Shown piece after piece: positions 43,840-51,689 of a DNA stretch of 64,000 bases (position 1 is its first letter; each line of letters opens with the position of its first letter). The notes under the pieces were generated by a model that saw nothing but the letters and a program-made list of their open reading frames with translations, did not search any database and had not been told where the DNA came from. A program made the position numbers and the translations under genes. The stretch spans positions 7,365,001 to 7,429,000 of the forward strand of contig NZ_LT963352.1 in NCBI RefSeq assembly GCF_900236475.1, given 5' to 3'. This stretch comes from Streptomyces chartreusis NRRL 3882 (GTDB taxonomy: Bacteria; Actinomycetota; Actinomycetes; Streptomycetales; Streptomycetaceae).

Positions 43840-45024
43840 TTGAGCAGGTTGCGCTGGCTGACCGCGGGGGAATCCCACGGTCCCGCACTCGTCGCGACGC
43901 TGGAGGGTCTTCCCGCCGGCGTGCCGATCACCACGGACATGGTGGCGGACCATCTCGCGAGGCGGCGCCTGGGCTATGGGCGCGGTGCCCGGATGAAGTT
44001 CGAGCGGGACGAGATCACCTTCCTCGGCGGCGTCCGGCACGGCCTCAGCCTCGGCTCCCCGGTCGCGATCATGGTGGGCAACACCGAGTGGCCGAAGTGG
44101 GAACAGGTCATGGCGGCCGACCCGGTCGACCCGGAGATCCTCGACGGCCTCGCCCGCAACGCCCCGCTGACCCGTCCCCGTCCCGGCCACGCCGACCTCG
44201 CCGGGATGCAGAAGTACGGCTTCGACGAGGCCCGGCCGATCCTGGAGCGCGCGTCCGCGCGGGAGACCGCGGCCCGCGTGGCCCTCGGGGCGGTGGCCCG
44301 GTCGTACCTGAAGGAGACGACCGGCATCGAGATCGTCTCCCACGTGGTGGAGCTCGCGGCCGCGAAGGCGCCGTACGGCGTGTACCCGACGCCCGCTGAC
44401 GTGGAGAAGCTGGACGCGGACCCGGTCCGCTGCCTGGACGCCGACGCGTCGAAGGCGATGGTCGCCGAGATCGACCAGGCCCACAAGGACGGCGACACCC
44501 TCGGCGGTGTGGTCGAGGTGCTGGCGTACGAGGTGCCGGTCGGCCTCGGTTCGCATGTGCACTGGGACCGCCGCCTGGACGCCCGCCTGGCCGCCGCACT
44601 CATGGGCATCCAGGCGATCAAGGGAGTCGAGGTCGGCGACGGCTTCGACCTGGCTCGCGTCCCCGGCTCCAAGGCGCACGACGAGATCGTCGCGACCGAG
44701 GAGGGCATCAAGCGGACCTCCGGCCGCTCCGGCGGCACCGAGGGCGGGCTGTCCACCGGTGAGCTGCTGCGCGTGCGGGCGGCGATGAAGCCGATCGCGA
44801 CCGTGCCGCGGGCGCTGAAGACGGTGGACGTCGTCACCGGCGAGGCCACGGCCGCCCACCACCAGCGTTCCGACGTGTGCGCGGTGCCGGCCGCCGGCAT
44901 CGTCGCCGAGGCGATGGTCGCCCTCGTCCTCGCGGACGCGGTCGCGGAGAAGTTCGGCGGCGACAGCGTCGCCGAGACCCGCCGCAACGTCCGGTCCTAC
45001 CTCGACAACCTGGCCATCCGATGA
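43840..45024 (+). CDS. aroC: Chorismate synthase
   Basis: A 394-residue flavoenzyme that makes chorismate from EPSP, the branch point for aromatic amino acids. The N-terminus RLRWLTAGESHGPALVA holds the first conserved block; RPGHADLAGMQKY, and GRSGGTEGGLSTGELL and the C-terminal QRSDVCAVPAAGIV are also typical. It uses a TTG start with GAGGAG about six bases upstream. The stop overlaps the aroK ATG (ATGA). Confidence 0.98.
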   Translation: MSRLRWLTAGESHGPALVATLEGLPAGVPITTDMVADHLARRRLGYGRGARMKFERDEITFLGGVRHGLSLGSPVAIMVGNTEWPKWEQVMAADPVDPEILDGLARNAPLTRPRPGHADLAGMQKYGFDEARPILERASARETAARVALGAVARSYLKETTGIEIVSHVVELAAAKAPYGVYPTPADVEKLDADPVRCLDADASKAMVAEIDQAHKDGDTLGGVVEVLAYEVPVGLGSHVHWDRRLDARLAAALMGIQAIKGVEVGDGFDLARVPGSKAHDEIVATEEGIKRTSGRSGGTEGGLSTGELLRVRAAMKPIATVPRALKTVDVVTGEATAAHHQRSDVCAVPAAGIVAEAMVALVLADAVAEKFGGDSVAETRRNVRSYLDNLAIR

Positions 45025-45533
45025 GCCCGCTGATCGTGCTGGTCGGCCCGATGGGCGTGGGCAAGTCCACCGTCGGGCAGCTGCTGGCCGAGCGGCTCGG
45101 GGCCGGCTACCGGGACACCGACGACGACATCGTCGCCGCGCAGGGCCGGACGATCGCCGAGATCTTCGTCGAGGAGGGCGAGCCCGCCTTCCGCGCGATC
45201 GAGAAGCAGGCCGTGCGCGAGGCGCTGGCCGGGCACGACGGGGTGCTGGCACTGGGCGGCGGCGCCGTCCTCGACCCGGACACCCGCGCGATGCTCGCCG
45301 GGCAGCGCGTGGTGTACCTGTCGATGGACGTCGAAGAGGCGGTCAAGCGCACGGGCCTCAACGCGGCCCGGCCGCTGCTCGCCATCAACCCGCGCAAGCA
45401 GTGGCGCGAGCTGATGGAGGCCCGCCGGCACCTCTACGAGGAGGTCGCCACGGCCGTGGTCGCCACCGACGGCCGCACCCCCGAAGAGGTCACCCGAGCC
45501 GCCCTGGACGCACTGGAGTTGAAGGAAGCATGA
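45021..45533 (+). CDS. aroK: Shikimate kinase
   Basis: This 170-residue P-loop kinase phosphorylates shikimate. Walker A is LVGPMGVGKST (9-17). The shikimate-binding DTDDDI and GEPAFRAIEKQA follow, with GGGAV and the lid RPLL region. It is translationally coupled on both sides: its ATG overlaps the aroC stop and its stop overlaps the aroB ATG. The cluster therefore makes three shikimate-pathway enzymes in one message. Confidence 0.98.
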   Translation: MSPLIVLVGPMGVGKSTVGQLLAERLGAGYRDTDDDIVAAQGRTIAEIFVEEGEPAFRAIEKQAVREALAGHDGVLALGGGAVLDPDTRAMLAGQRVVYLSMDVEEAVKRTGLNAARPLLAINPRKQWRELMEARRHLYEEVATAVVATDGRTPEEVTRAALDALELKEA

Positions 45534-46621
45534 GCGAGGCAGTGACGCGGATCCAGGTCGGCGGCACGGCGGGCACCGATCCCTACGAGGTCCTCGTGGG
45601 CCGTCAACTCCTCGGCGAGCTGCCCGGGTTGATCGGCGGCAAGGCCAAGCGGGTCGCGATCGTCCACCCCGAGGCACTGGCCGAGACCGGTGACGCCCTG
45701 CGCGCCGACCTGGCCGGGCAGGGCTTCGAGGCGGTCGCCATCCAGGTGCCCAACGCCGAGGAGGCCAAGACCGCCGAGGTCGCCGCCTACTGCTGGAAGG
45801 CGCTGGGCCAGTCCGGGTTCACCCGCACCGACGTCATCGTCGGCGTCGGCGGCGGCGCGACCACGGACCTGGCCGGGTTCGTGGCCGCCACCTGGCTGCG
45901 CGGGGTGCGCTGGATCGCGATCCCGACGACGGTCCTGGCCATGGTGGACGCGGCCGTCGGCGGCAAGACCGGCATCAACACCGCCGAGGGCAAGAACCTG
46001 GTCGGTGCCTTCCATCCGCCCGCCGGTGTGCTCTGCGACCTGGCCGCGCTGGACTCGCTCCCGGTCAACGACTACGTGTCCGGACTCGCGGAGGTCATCA
46101 AGGCCGGATTCATCGCCGACCCGGTGATCCTGGACCTCATCGAGTCCGACCCCGAGGGCGCCCGCACCCCGGCCGGTCCGCACACCGCCGAGCTCATCGA
46201 GCGCTCCATCCGGGTGAAGGCCGACGTGGTGTCGTCCGACCTGAAGGAGTCGGGCCTGCGCGAGATCCTCAACTACGGCCACACGCTCGGCCACGCCATC
46301 GAGAAGAACGAGCGCTACAAGTGGCGGCACGGCGCGGCGGTCGCGGTGGGCATGCACTTCGCCGCCGAACTGGGCCGTCTCGCCGGGCGGCTGGACGACG
46401 CCACGGCCGACCGCCACCGGACCGTCCTCGAATCCGTCGGGCTGCCGCTGCACTACCGGCACGACCAGTGGCCCAAGCTGCTGGAGACCATGAAGGTCGA
46501 CAAGAAGTCCCGCGGCGATCTGCTGCGCTTCATCGTCCTCGACGGTCTGGCCAAGCCCACCGTGCTGGAGGGGCCCGACCCGGCCGTGCTGCTCGCCGCG
46601 TACGGAGAAGTGGGCCAGTAA
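45530..46621 (+). CDS. aroB: 3-dehydroquinate synthase
   Basis: A 363-residue NAD- and zinc-dependent enzyme that makes the first ring of the pathway. The N-terminal half has VGVGGGATTDLAGFVAATWL and GGKTGINTAEGKNLVG; metal ligands are in GLAEVIKAG, LNYGHTLGHAIE and HGAAVAVGMHFA. The start overlaps the aroK stop. The following hairpin closes the operon. Confidence 0.98.
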   Translation: MSEAVTRIQVGGTAGTDPYEVLVGRQLLGELPGLIGGKAKRVAIVHPEALAETGDALRADLAGQGFEAVAIQVPNAEEAKTAEVAAYCWKALGQSGFTRTDVIVGVGGGATTDLAGFVAATWLRGVRWIAIPTTVLAMVDAAVGGKTGINTAEGKNLVGAFHPPAGVLCDLAALDSLPVNDYVSGLAEVIKAGFIADPVILDLIESDPEGARTPAGPHTAELIERSIRVKADVVSSDLKESGLREILNYGHTLGHAIEKNERYKWRHGAAVAVGMHFAAELGRLAGRLDDATADRHRTVLESVGLPLHYRHDQWPKLLETMKVDKKSRGDLLRFIVLDGLAKPTVLEGPDPAVLLAAYGEVGQ

Positions 46622-46677
46622 GTCCCTCGGCGCTCCTTCCGCCCGAAATCGCCTTACGGGGGTGGGCACTTCGGGCT

Positions 46678-46711
46678 GCCCCCGGCCGTTCACACAACGA
46701 TGGCCGGGGGC
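46678..46711 (+). terminator. Terminator after aroB
   Basis: GCCCCCGGCC (46678-46687) pairs perfectly with GGCCGGGGGC (46702-46711) around a 14-base loop, 57 bases after the aroB stop. No T-tract follows. Confidence 0.6.
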
Positions 46712-46785
46712 GGTACCGTTCGGTAGCAGCGGGTTCCGCCCCCGCTGTCAGCGCCCATCGCCTGTACGAGACGGAGTGGCACCGG

Positions 46786-47649
46786 ATGCAGCACGCAGTG
46801 GGTTCTCCGCTGCCGCCGCCCCACCAGCCGGGGCACGGACCGGCCGTCGGCTGGTCGCCGGCCGCACACCACCCGGGTCCGCACCACCCGGGCGCGCACC
46901 AGGGCTCCGCGCCCGTGCCCCCGCCGCCCCCGGCCCCCGGGTATCCCGCGCCCCCGCCCGGGCCGGGCGCGCCACCGCCGCCGGCCTCCGTCCCTCCGGC
47001 GCCGGACACCACCGGCCATGTGCCGCTGCCGCCCGGCGGTCCGGTCGCCATGCCCAGCGCGCCACCCGCGACGGCGGCCCCCGATCCGGCCGGTACGACG
47101 CTCGCCGTGCTGCTCATCGGACCCGCGGGGGCCGGGAAGACAAGCGTCGCCAAGTACTGGGCGGACCATCGCCGGGTGCCCACGGCGCACATCAGCCTCG
47201 ACGACGTACGCGAGTGGGTCCGCTCGGGCTTCGCCGACCCGCAGTCCGGGTGGAACGACAACTCGGAGGCGCAGTACCGCCTCGCCCGCCGCACCTGCGG
47301 TTTCGCCGCGCGGAACTTCCTCGCCAACGGCATCTCCTGCATCCTCGACGACGCGGTCTTCCCCGACCGGCCCGTCGTCGGCCTCGGCGGCTGGAAGCGG
47401 CACGTCGGGCCGGGCCTGCTGCCGGTCGTCCTGCTGCCCGGGCTGGACATCGTCCTGGAACGCAACGCGGAGCGCACGGGCAATCGGCGGCTGACGGACG
47501 AGGAGGTCGCCCGTATCCATGGGCGGATGGCCGGGTGGTACGGGTCCGGCCTGCCGATCATCGACAACTCGCAGTTGGATGTCCCGGAGACGGCGCGGGT
47601 GCTGGACGATGTGCTGGCCAGGTCCATTGCCAGCCCGCCGAAGTGGTAG
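46786..47649 (+). CDS. Proline-rich P-loop kinase-like protein
   Basis: This encodes 287 residues. The first 105 are a Pro/His/Gly/Ala-rich segment with five consecutive prolines (45-49) and a later run of four (63-66), so it is probably disordered. From about 106 comes an AAA_33 / polynucleotide-kinase-like P-loop domain: Walker A LIGPAGAGKTSVAKYW (112-120), SLDDVREWVRSG, then AARNFLANGISCILDDAVF and a lid RNAERTGNRRL. The target could be a nucleotide or a small molecule; it is not known. The polyproline stretch should need EF-P, whose gene lies 1.4 kb downstream. ATG at 46786 is the best start seen, with some in-frame alternatives upstream. Confidence 0.85.
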   Translation: MQHAVGSPLPPPHQPGHGPAVGWSPAAHHPGPHHPGAHQGSAPVPPPPPAPGYPAPPPGPGAPPPPASVPPAPDTTGHVPLPPGGPVAMPSAPPATAAPDPAGTTLAVLLIGPAGAGKTSVAKYWADHRRVPTAHISLDDVREWVRSGFADPQSGWNDNSEAQYRLARRTCGFAARNFLANGISCILDDAVFPDRPVVGLGGWKRHVGPGLLPVVLLPGLDIVLERNAERTGNRRLTDEEVARIHGRMAGWYGSGLPIIDNSQLDVPETARVLDDVLARSIASPPKW

Positions 47650-47907
47650 TCGGCGTGGGGGCGGTGCGGTAACCCGGCGTTTCCGTGTCCGGGACGTTGG
47701 TGCCGAGGCCGGGTGGGTCCGCAGCCCGGCGGAACGGGGTGCCGCCGCGCCCACCCTCCCCGGGGCCCCCGTCGCGCCGTTCCGAGGACGGACACCCCCC
47801 CCCGGCGCGGCCCCGGCCCACCACGGGCGGGCACGCGCACCGTCGCGGACCCGTCGCGCACAACCCCCACTCGGCCCTCCCGACCGGCGACATCCCCCCG
47901 GCGCTCG

Positions 47908-47913
47908 TAGGCT
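47908..47913 (+). promoter_or_regulatory. Likely -10 element of leaderless M24 gene
   Basis: TAGGCT ends six bases before the ATG at 47920, with no ribosome binding site in between. The upstream 270 bp (47650-47919) is otherwise extremely GC-rich and shows no gene. Confidence 0.5.
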
Positions 47914-47919
47914 CGGGTC

Positions 47920-49029
47920 ATGTCAGAGGTGTACGCGGCCCGCCGGACGCGTCTGAGGGAATACTGCAACGCGGGCGGCAGCGCGGCGGCGCTGGTCTCC
48001 CGCCCCGCCAACGTGCGCTATCTCGCGGGCGCGGCCCCGCACGGCGCCGTTCTACTGCTGAGCAAGACCGAGGACCTCCTGGTGTGTGCCGGCCCGACGG
48101 CCGACCGCCCCACGCAGGAGCGCCCCGACGAGGCCCTGCGCGTAAAGACCCTGCCCGGAGTCGGCGGCGGTGACCCGGCCGTCGCGGCCGCCGGCCTCGC
48201 CGCGGGCCAGGGTGCCGACTCCCTCGCCGTGGAGGAGCACCACCTCACCGTGGCCCGGCACCGCGCCCTCGGCTCGGTCGCCCCCCGGCTCCGCCTCGCC
48301 AACCTCGGCGGTGCCGTAGAGCAGCTCAGGGTCGTCAAGGACGAGGAGGAGATCTCCTGCCTGCGCATCGGCGCCGAGATCGCCGACCAGGCCCTCGGCG
48401 AACTGCTGGAGTCCATCCTCGTCGGGCGGACCGAGCGCCATCTCGCCCTGGAACTCGAAAGACGCCTTGTGGACCACGGGGCCGACGGCCCGGCCTTCCC
48501 CACCTCCGTCGCCACGGGGCCCAACGCCGGACGGCCCGGGCACCGGCCCACCGACCGGCGCGTCGAGGAGGGTGACTTCCTCTCGGTCTGCCTGGGCGCG
48601 ACGTACCGCGGCTACCGCTGCGAGATCGGCCGTACCTTCGTCATCGGCACCGCCCCCGCGGACTGGCAGATCGAGCTGTACGACCTGGTCTTCGCAGCGC
48701 AGCGCGCCGGACGTGAGAGCCTGGTACCCGGCGCCGCCTGCCGGGACGTCGACCGTGCCGCCCGCCAGGTCCTGGACTCCGCGGGGTACACAGAGGGCCT
48801 CACGGCTCTCACCGGACACGGGGTCGGGCTCGAAATCGACGAGGACCCTCAATTGAGTCCCGCGGCCATGGGTAAACTGGACGCTTGCGTGCCGGTCACC
48901 GTCGAGCCTGGGGTCCACCTCCCGGGCCGGGGCGGGGTCCGGATCGATGACACGCTCGTCGTCCGCCCAGAGGCGGATGGCGGACCCGAGCTACTCACCA
49001 TCACGACCAAGGAGCTGCTCGCCCTGTAG
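47920..49029 (+). CDS. M24 family (Xaa-Pro peptidase-fold) protein with altered metal ligands
   Basis: This encodes 369 residues. The N-terminal creatinase-like domain is about 1-140; the C-terminal pita-bread domain has ERHLALELERRL, HGVGLEIDEDPQLS, VTVEPGVHLPG and GGVRIDDTLVV. Of the five metal ligands expected in the family, the first Asp is C224 (SVCLGA) and the second Asp is E235 (RCEIGRT). H300 is kept, E329 is kept, and the last Glu is D343. A second His often present near the active site reads D307. So it is a divergent or possibly inactive peptidase. It lies 49 bases before efp, the same neighbours as pepQ in many bacteria. Confidence 0.85.
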   Translation: MSEVYAARRTRLREYCNAGGSAAALVSRPANVRYLAGAAPHGAVLLLSKTEDLLVCAGPTADRPTQERPDEALRVKTLPGVGGGDPAVAAAGLAAGQGADSLAVEEHHLTVARHRALGSVAPRLRLANLGGAVEQLRVVKDEEEISCLRIGAEIADQALGELLESILVGRTERHLALELERRLVDHGADGPAFPTSVATGPNAGRPGHRPTDRRVEEGDFLSVCLGATYRGYRCEIGRTFVIGTAPADWQIELYDLVFAAQRAGRESLVPGAACRDVDRAARQVLDSAGYTEGLTALTGHGVGLEIDEDPQLSPAAMGKLDACVPVTVEPGVHLPGRGGVRIDDTLVVRPEADGGPELLTITTKELLAL

Positions 49030-49078
49030 GCAGGTGCGTGCCCCGGGGTCGTACGTCAGTCCAGGAGATTCCGCAACC

Positions 49079-49645
49079 GTGGCTTCCACGAACGACCTCA
49101 AGAACGGCATGGTGCTCAAGCTCGAAGGCGGCCAGCTCTGGTCCGTCGTCGAGTTCCAGCACGTCAAGCCCGGCAAGGGCCCGGCCTTCGTGCGCACCAA
49201 GCTCAAGAACGTGCTCTCCGGCAAGGTCGTCGACAAGACCTTCAACGCCGGCGTCAAGGTCGAAACGGCCACCGTCGACAAGCGCGACATGCAGTTCTCC
49301 TACATGGACGGCGAGTACTTCGTCTTCATGGACATGGAGACCTACGACCAGCTCATGGTCGACCGGAAGGCCGTCGGCGACGCCGCCAACTTCCTCGTCG
49401 AGGGCTTCACGGCCACGGTCGCCCAGCACGAGGGCGAGGTGCTCTTCGTCGAGCTGCCGGCCGCCGTCGAGCTGACCGTCCAGGAGACCGAGCCGGGCGT
49501 CCAGGGCGACCGCTCCACCGGCGGCACCAAGCCCGCCACGCTGGAGACCGGCCACCAGATCCAGGTCCCGCTCTTCATCACCACCGGTGAGAAGATCAAG
49601 GTCGACACCCGCACCAGCGACTACCTCGGCCGGGTGAACAGCTAA
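49079..49645 (+). CDS. efp: Translation elongation factor P
   Basis: A 188-residue tRNA-shaped factor that rescues ribosomes stalled on proline runs. The three beta-barrel domains are complete. The domain I tip loop reads VKPGKGPAF, with the tip residue at K33. In actinobacteria EF-P of this PGKGP type has been reported to work without a modification of the lysine. The GTG at 49079 has GGAGA about 9 bases upstream. The gene is two bases before nusB. Confidence 0.97.
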   Translation: MASTNDLKNGMVLKLEGGQLWSVVEFQHVKPGKGPAFVRTKLKNVLSGKVVDKTFNAGVKVETATVDKRDMQFSYMDGEYFVFMDMETYDQLMVDRKAVGDAANFLVEGFTATVAQHEGEVLFVELPAAVELTVQETEPGVQGDRSTGGTKPATLETGHQIQVPLFITTGEKIKVDTRTSDYLGRVNS

Positions 49646-49647
49646 CC

Positions 49648-50082
49648 GTGGCTGCCCGCAACACGGCCCGCAAGCGCGCCTTCCAGATCCTCTTCGAGGG
49701 CGACCAGCGCGGCGCCGAGGTCCTGACGGTCCTCGCCGACTGGGTCCGGCTCTCCCGGGCCGACACCCGGCAGCCGCCGGTGAGCGAGTACACGATGGAG
49801 CTGGTCGAAGGCTACGCGCAGCACGCGAAGCGCATCGACGAGCTGATCGCCCAGTACTCGGTCGGCTGGACGCTCGACCGGATGCCGGTCGTCGACCGCA
49901 ACATCCTGCGGCTCGGCGCCTACGAGCTGATCTGGGTCGACGCGACCCCGGACGCCGTCGTCCTCGACGAGATGGTGCAGCTGGCGAAGGAGTTCTCCAC
50001 GGACGAGTCGCCCTCGTTCGTGAACGGCCTGCTCGGACGGCTGAAGGACCTCAAGCCCTCGCTCCGCCGCGACGAGGTCTGA
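49648..50082 (+). CDS. nusB: Transcription antitermination factor NusB
   Basis: This encodes 144 residues, an all-helical protein that binds boxA RNA with S10 in the rRNA antitermination complex. The N-terminus ARNTARKRAFQILFEGDQRG and the C-terminal VVLDEMVQLAKEFSTDESPSFVNG are strongly typical. GTG start two bases after the efp stop; the two are one operon. It ends at two long hairpins. Confidence 0.97.
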   Translation: MAARNTARKRAFQILFEGDQRGAEVLTVLADWVRLSRADTRQPPVSEYTMELVEGYAQHAKRIDELIAQYSVGWTLDRMPVVDRNILRLGAYELIWVDATPDAVVLDEMVQLAKEFSTDESPSFVNGLLGRLKDLKPSLRRDEV

Positions 50083-50091
50083 GAGAGACAG

Positions 50092-50140
50092 AACGCCGGA
50101 GGGCCCGCGGCAGCGTGACTGCCGCGGGCCCTCCGGCGTT
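50092..50140. terminator. Perfect 22-bp hairpin after nusB
   Basis: The arms 50092-50113 and 50119-50140 are perfectly complementary over 22 bp around the loop CGTGA. It starts 10 bases after the nusB stop. Such a long perfect stem is strong evidence for a terminator despite little T content. Confidence 0.9.
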
Positions 50141-50174
50141 CCCGTACCGTCGGGGGCTGCCGGGCTCTCAGAAC

Positions 50175-50221
50175 GCCGCCGGGGTGGCCGAAACCCGTAC
50201 GGTTTCGGCCACCCCGGCGGC
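50175..50221. terminator. Perfect 21-bp hairpin downstream of bldD
   Basis: Arms 50175-50195 and 50201-50221 are perfectly complementary over 21 bp around CGTAC. It lies 38 bp beyond the stop codon of bldD on the reverse strand and 34 bp from the nusB hairpin. Each gene thus seems to have its own barrier against read-through. Confidence 0.88.
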
Positions 50222-50259
50222 ACGTTTCTGCTGTTCCCTCGGCGACCTACCGGGAGCGG

Positions 50260-50763
50260 TCAGCCCTCCTCGTGGGTCGCCACCGCGCGCCGCGCGTCCG
50301 CGTCCAGGACGCCCCAGCTGATCAGCTGCTCGGTGAGGACGGAGGGCGACTGGTCGTAGATGACGGCGAGTGTGCGCAGGTCGTCCTGGCGGATCGAGAG
50401 CACCTTGCCGTTGTAGTCACCGCGCTGCGACTGGATCGTGGCCGCGTAGCGCTGAAGAGGGCCCGCCTTCTCGGCCGGCACCGTGGCCAGCCGCTCCAGG
50501 TCCAGGACCAGCTTCGGCGGCGGCTCGGCGGCGCCGCCCGGGGTCGTGCCCGGGAGCAGCTCCTGCACCGGAACGCCGTAGAAGTCCGCCAGCTCGGCAA
50601 GGCGCTGCACGGTCACGGCACGGTCACCGCGCTCGTACGAACCGACCACGACCGCCTTCCAGCGTCCCTGGGACTTCTCCTCGACACCGTGGAGGGAAAG
50701 GCCCTGCTGGGTGCGGATCGCCCGGAGCTTGGCCCCGAGCTGTTTGGCGTATTCGCTGGACAT
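50260..50763 (-). CDS. bldD: Master developmental repressor BldD
   Basis: This 167-residue protein represses sporulation genes during vegetative growth when bound to tetrameric c-di-GMP. The N-terminal helix-turn-helix (about 1-70, of the XRE type) contains AKQLGAKLRAIRTQQGLSLH and VVGSYERGDRAVTVQRLAEL. The C-terminal domain has the c-di-GMP signature RxD-x8-RxxD: R114-G115-D116 and R125-Q126-D127-D128, all intact. The length equals the S. coelicolor protein. The ATG at 50763 is used. A perfect BldD consensus site lies in its own promoter, consistent with known autoregulation. Confidence 0.98.
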   Translation of the reverse strand: MSSEYAKQLGAKLRAIRTQQGLSLHGVEEKSQGRWKAVVVGSYERGDRAVTVQRLAELADFYGVPVQELLPGTTPGGAAEPPPKLVLDLERLATVPAEKAGPLQRYAATIQSQRGDYNGKVLSIRQDDLRTLAVIYDQSPSVLTEQLISWGVLDADARRAVATHEEG

Positions 50764-50834
50764 ATAGCTCCCCGGCACTGTGTCGACGCGTCTGGCGTGG
50801 GTGCCAGGCCGCGCGGCTGGTAACTCACTGTGAG

Positions 50835-50849
50835 GTTACGCAGCGTTAC
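50835..50849. promoter_or_regulatory. BldD operator (autoregulatory)
   Basis: GTTACGCAGCGTTAC fits the published BldD consensus NTNACNC(A/T)GNGTNAN at every fixed position. It is 72 bp upstream of the bldD start and lies in the shared divergent region with pyrR. BldD represses its own gene in S. coelicolor, so this is probably the autoregulatory site. An effect on pyrR is possible but unproven. Confidence 0.85.
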
Positions 50850-50983
50850 TCTGCCGCGTCAAGCCGAATGGTCCGCACCGACTCTTCCGTGGTATCGGCA
50901 CTCTGTTAGGTCGAGTGGGTGATCCGAGGGGGCCGTCCGGGTGACAGCGAGGGCCTGCTACGGTGGATGGCGCAATCCCGACG

Positions 50984-51020
50984 TCCTTTAAGGTCCGTCC
51001 CGTGAGGCGGAGAAGGAGGT
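50984..51020 (+). promoter_or_regulatory. PyrR-binding loop overlapping the pyrR ribosome binding site
   Basis: The RNA reads TCC-C-G-T-GAGGC at 50998-51008, matching the PyrR-binding consensus core UCCNGNGAGGY. It can fold with TCCG (50994-50997) against CGGA (51008-51011), and CCTT below pairs with AAGG. The 3' side, GAGAAGGAGG, is the ribosome binding site of pyrR at 51030. UMP-bound PyrR would hide the site and block translation, as proposed for mycobacteria, instead of controlling a terminator. Confidence 0.75.
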
Positions 51021-51029
51021 CCGTTTCGT

Positions 51030-51596
51030 ATGGACAAGCACGGCACACAGTCCGATGCCCGGCCCGTTCTCGAAGGGCCTGACATCGCGCGGGTACTGAC
51101 CCGCATCGCCCACGAGATCGTCGAACGCGCCAAAGGCGCCGACGACGTGGTGCTCCTCGGCATTCCGACCAGGGGCGTCTTCCTCGCCCGGCGGATCGCC
51201 GACAAGCTCGAGCAGATCACCGAGCGCAAGGTTCCGTGCGGCTCGCTCGACATCACCATGTACCGCGACGACCTGCGCATGCACCCGCCGCGTGCGCTGG
51301 CCCGCACCGAGATCCCCGGTGACGGCATCGACGGCAGGCTGGTCGTCCTCGTCGACGACGTCCTCTTCTCCGGCCGCACCATCCGCGCCGCCCTCGACGC
51401 CATGAACGACATCGGGCGTCCGCGCGCGGTGCAGCTCGCGGTCCTCGTCGACCGCGGTCACCGCGAACTGCCCATCCGCGCCGACTACGTCGGCAAGAAC
51501 CTCCCCACGTCGTTGCGGGAGACGGTCAAGGTCCAGCTCGCCGAGGAGGACGGTCGCGACACCGTGCTGCTCGGTGCCAAGCCGACCGCCCAGTAG
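51030..51596 (+). CDS. pyrR: Pyrimidine operon regulator PyrR
   Basis: A 188-residue RNA-binding regulator with the phosphoribosyltransferase fold. The PRPP loop VVLVDDVLFSGRTIRAALDA is intact, so it may also act as a uracil phosphoribosyltransferase. The conserved N-terminal helices (DIARVLTRIAHEIVERA) and GIPTRGVFLARRIA are present, as is YRDDLRMHP. It heads the pyrimidine operon and has a consensus binding loop in its own leader. Divergent from bldD. Confidence 0.97.
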   Translation: MDKHGTQSDARPVLEGPDIARVLTRIAHEIVERAKGADDVVLLGIPTRGVFLARRIADKLEQITERKVPCGSLDITMYRDDLRMHPPRALARTEIPGDGIDGRLVVLVDDVLFSGRTIRAALDAMNDIGRPRAVQLAVLVDRGHRELPIRADYVGKNLPTSLRETVKVQLAEEDGRDTVLLGAKPTAQ

Positions 51597-51689
51597 CGCT
51601 CCAGGCGTACGCCGCTGTCGTACGCCTGTGCCCTCGCGTGCCCGTCTGCCCCATTTCTCCAGTTTGAACTGCCTTACGGAGCCTGACAG

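Noticed and set aside
50941..50964. pyrR promoter made of GTGACA and TACGGT
   Set aside because: The spacing of about 12 bases is too short for a sigma-70-type promoter, so no promoter was called.
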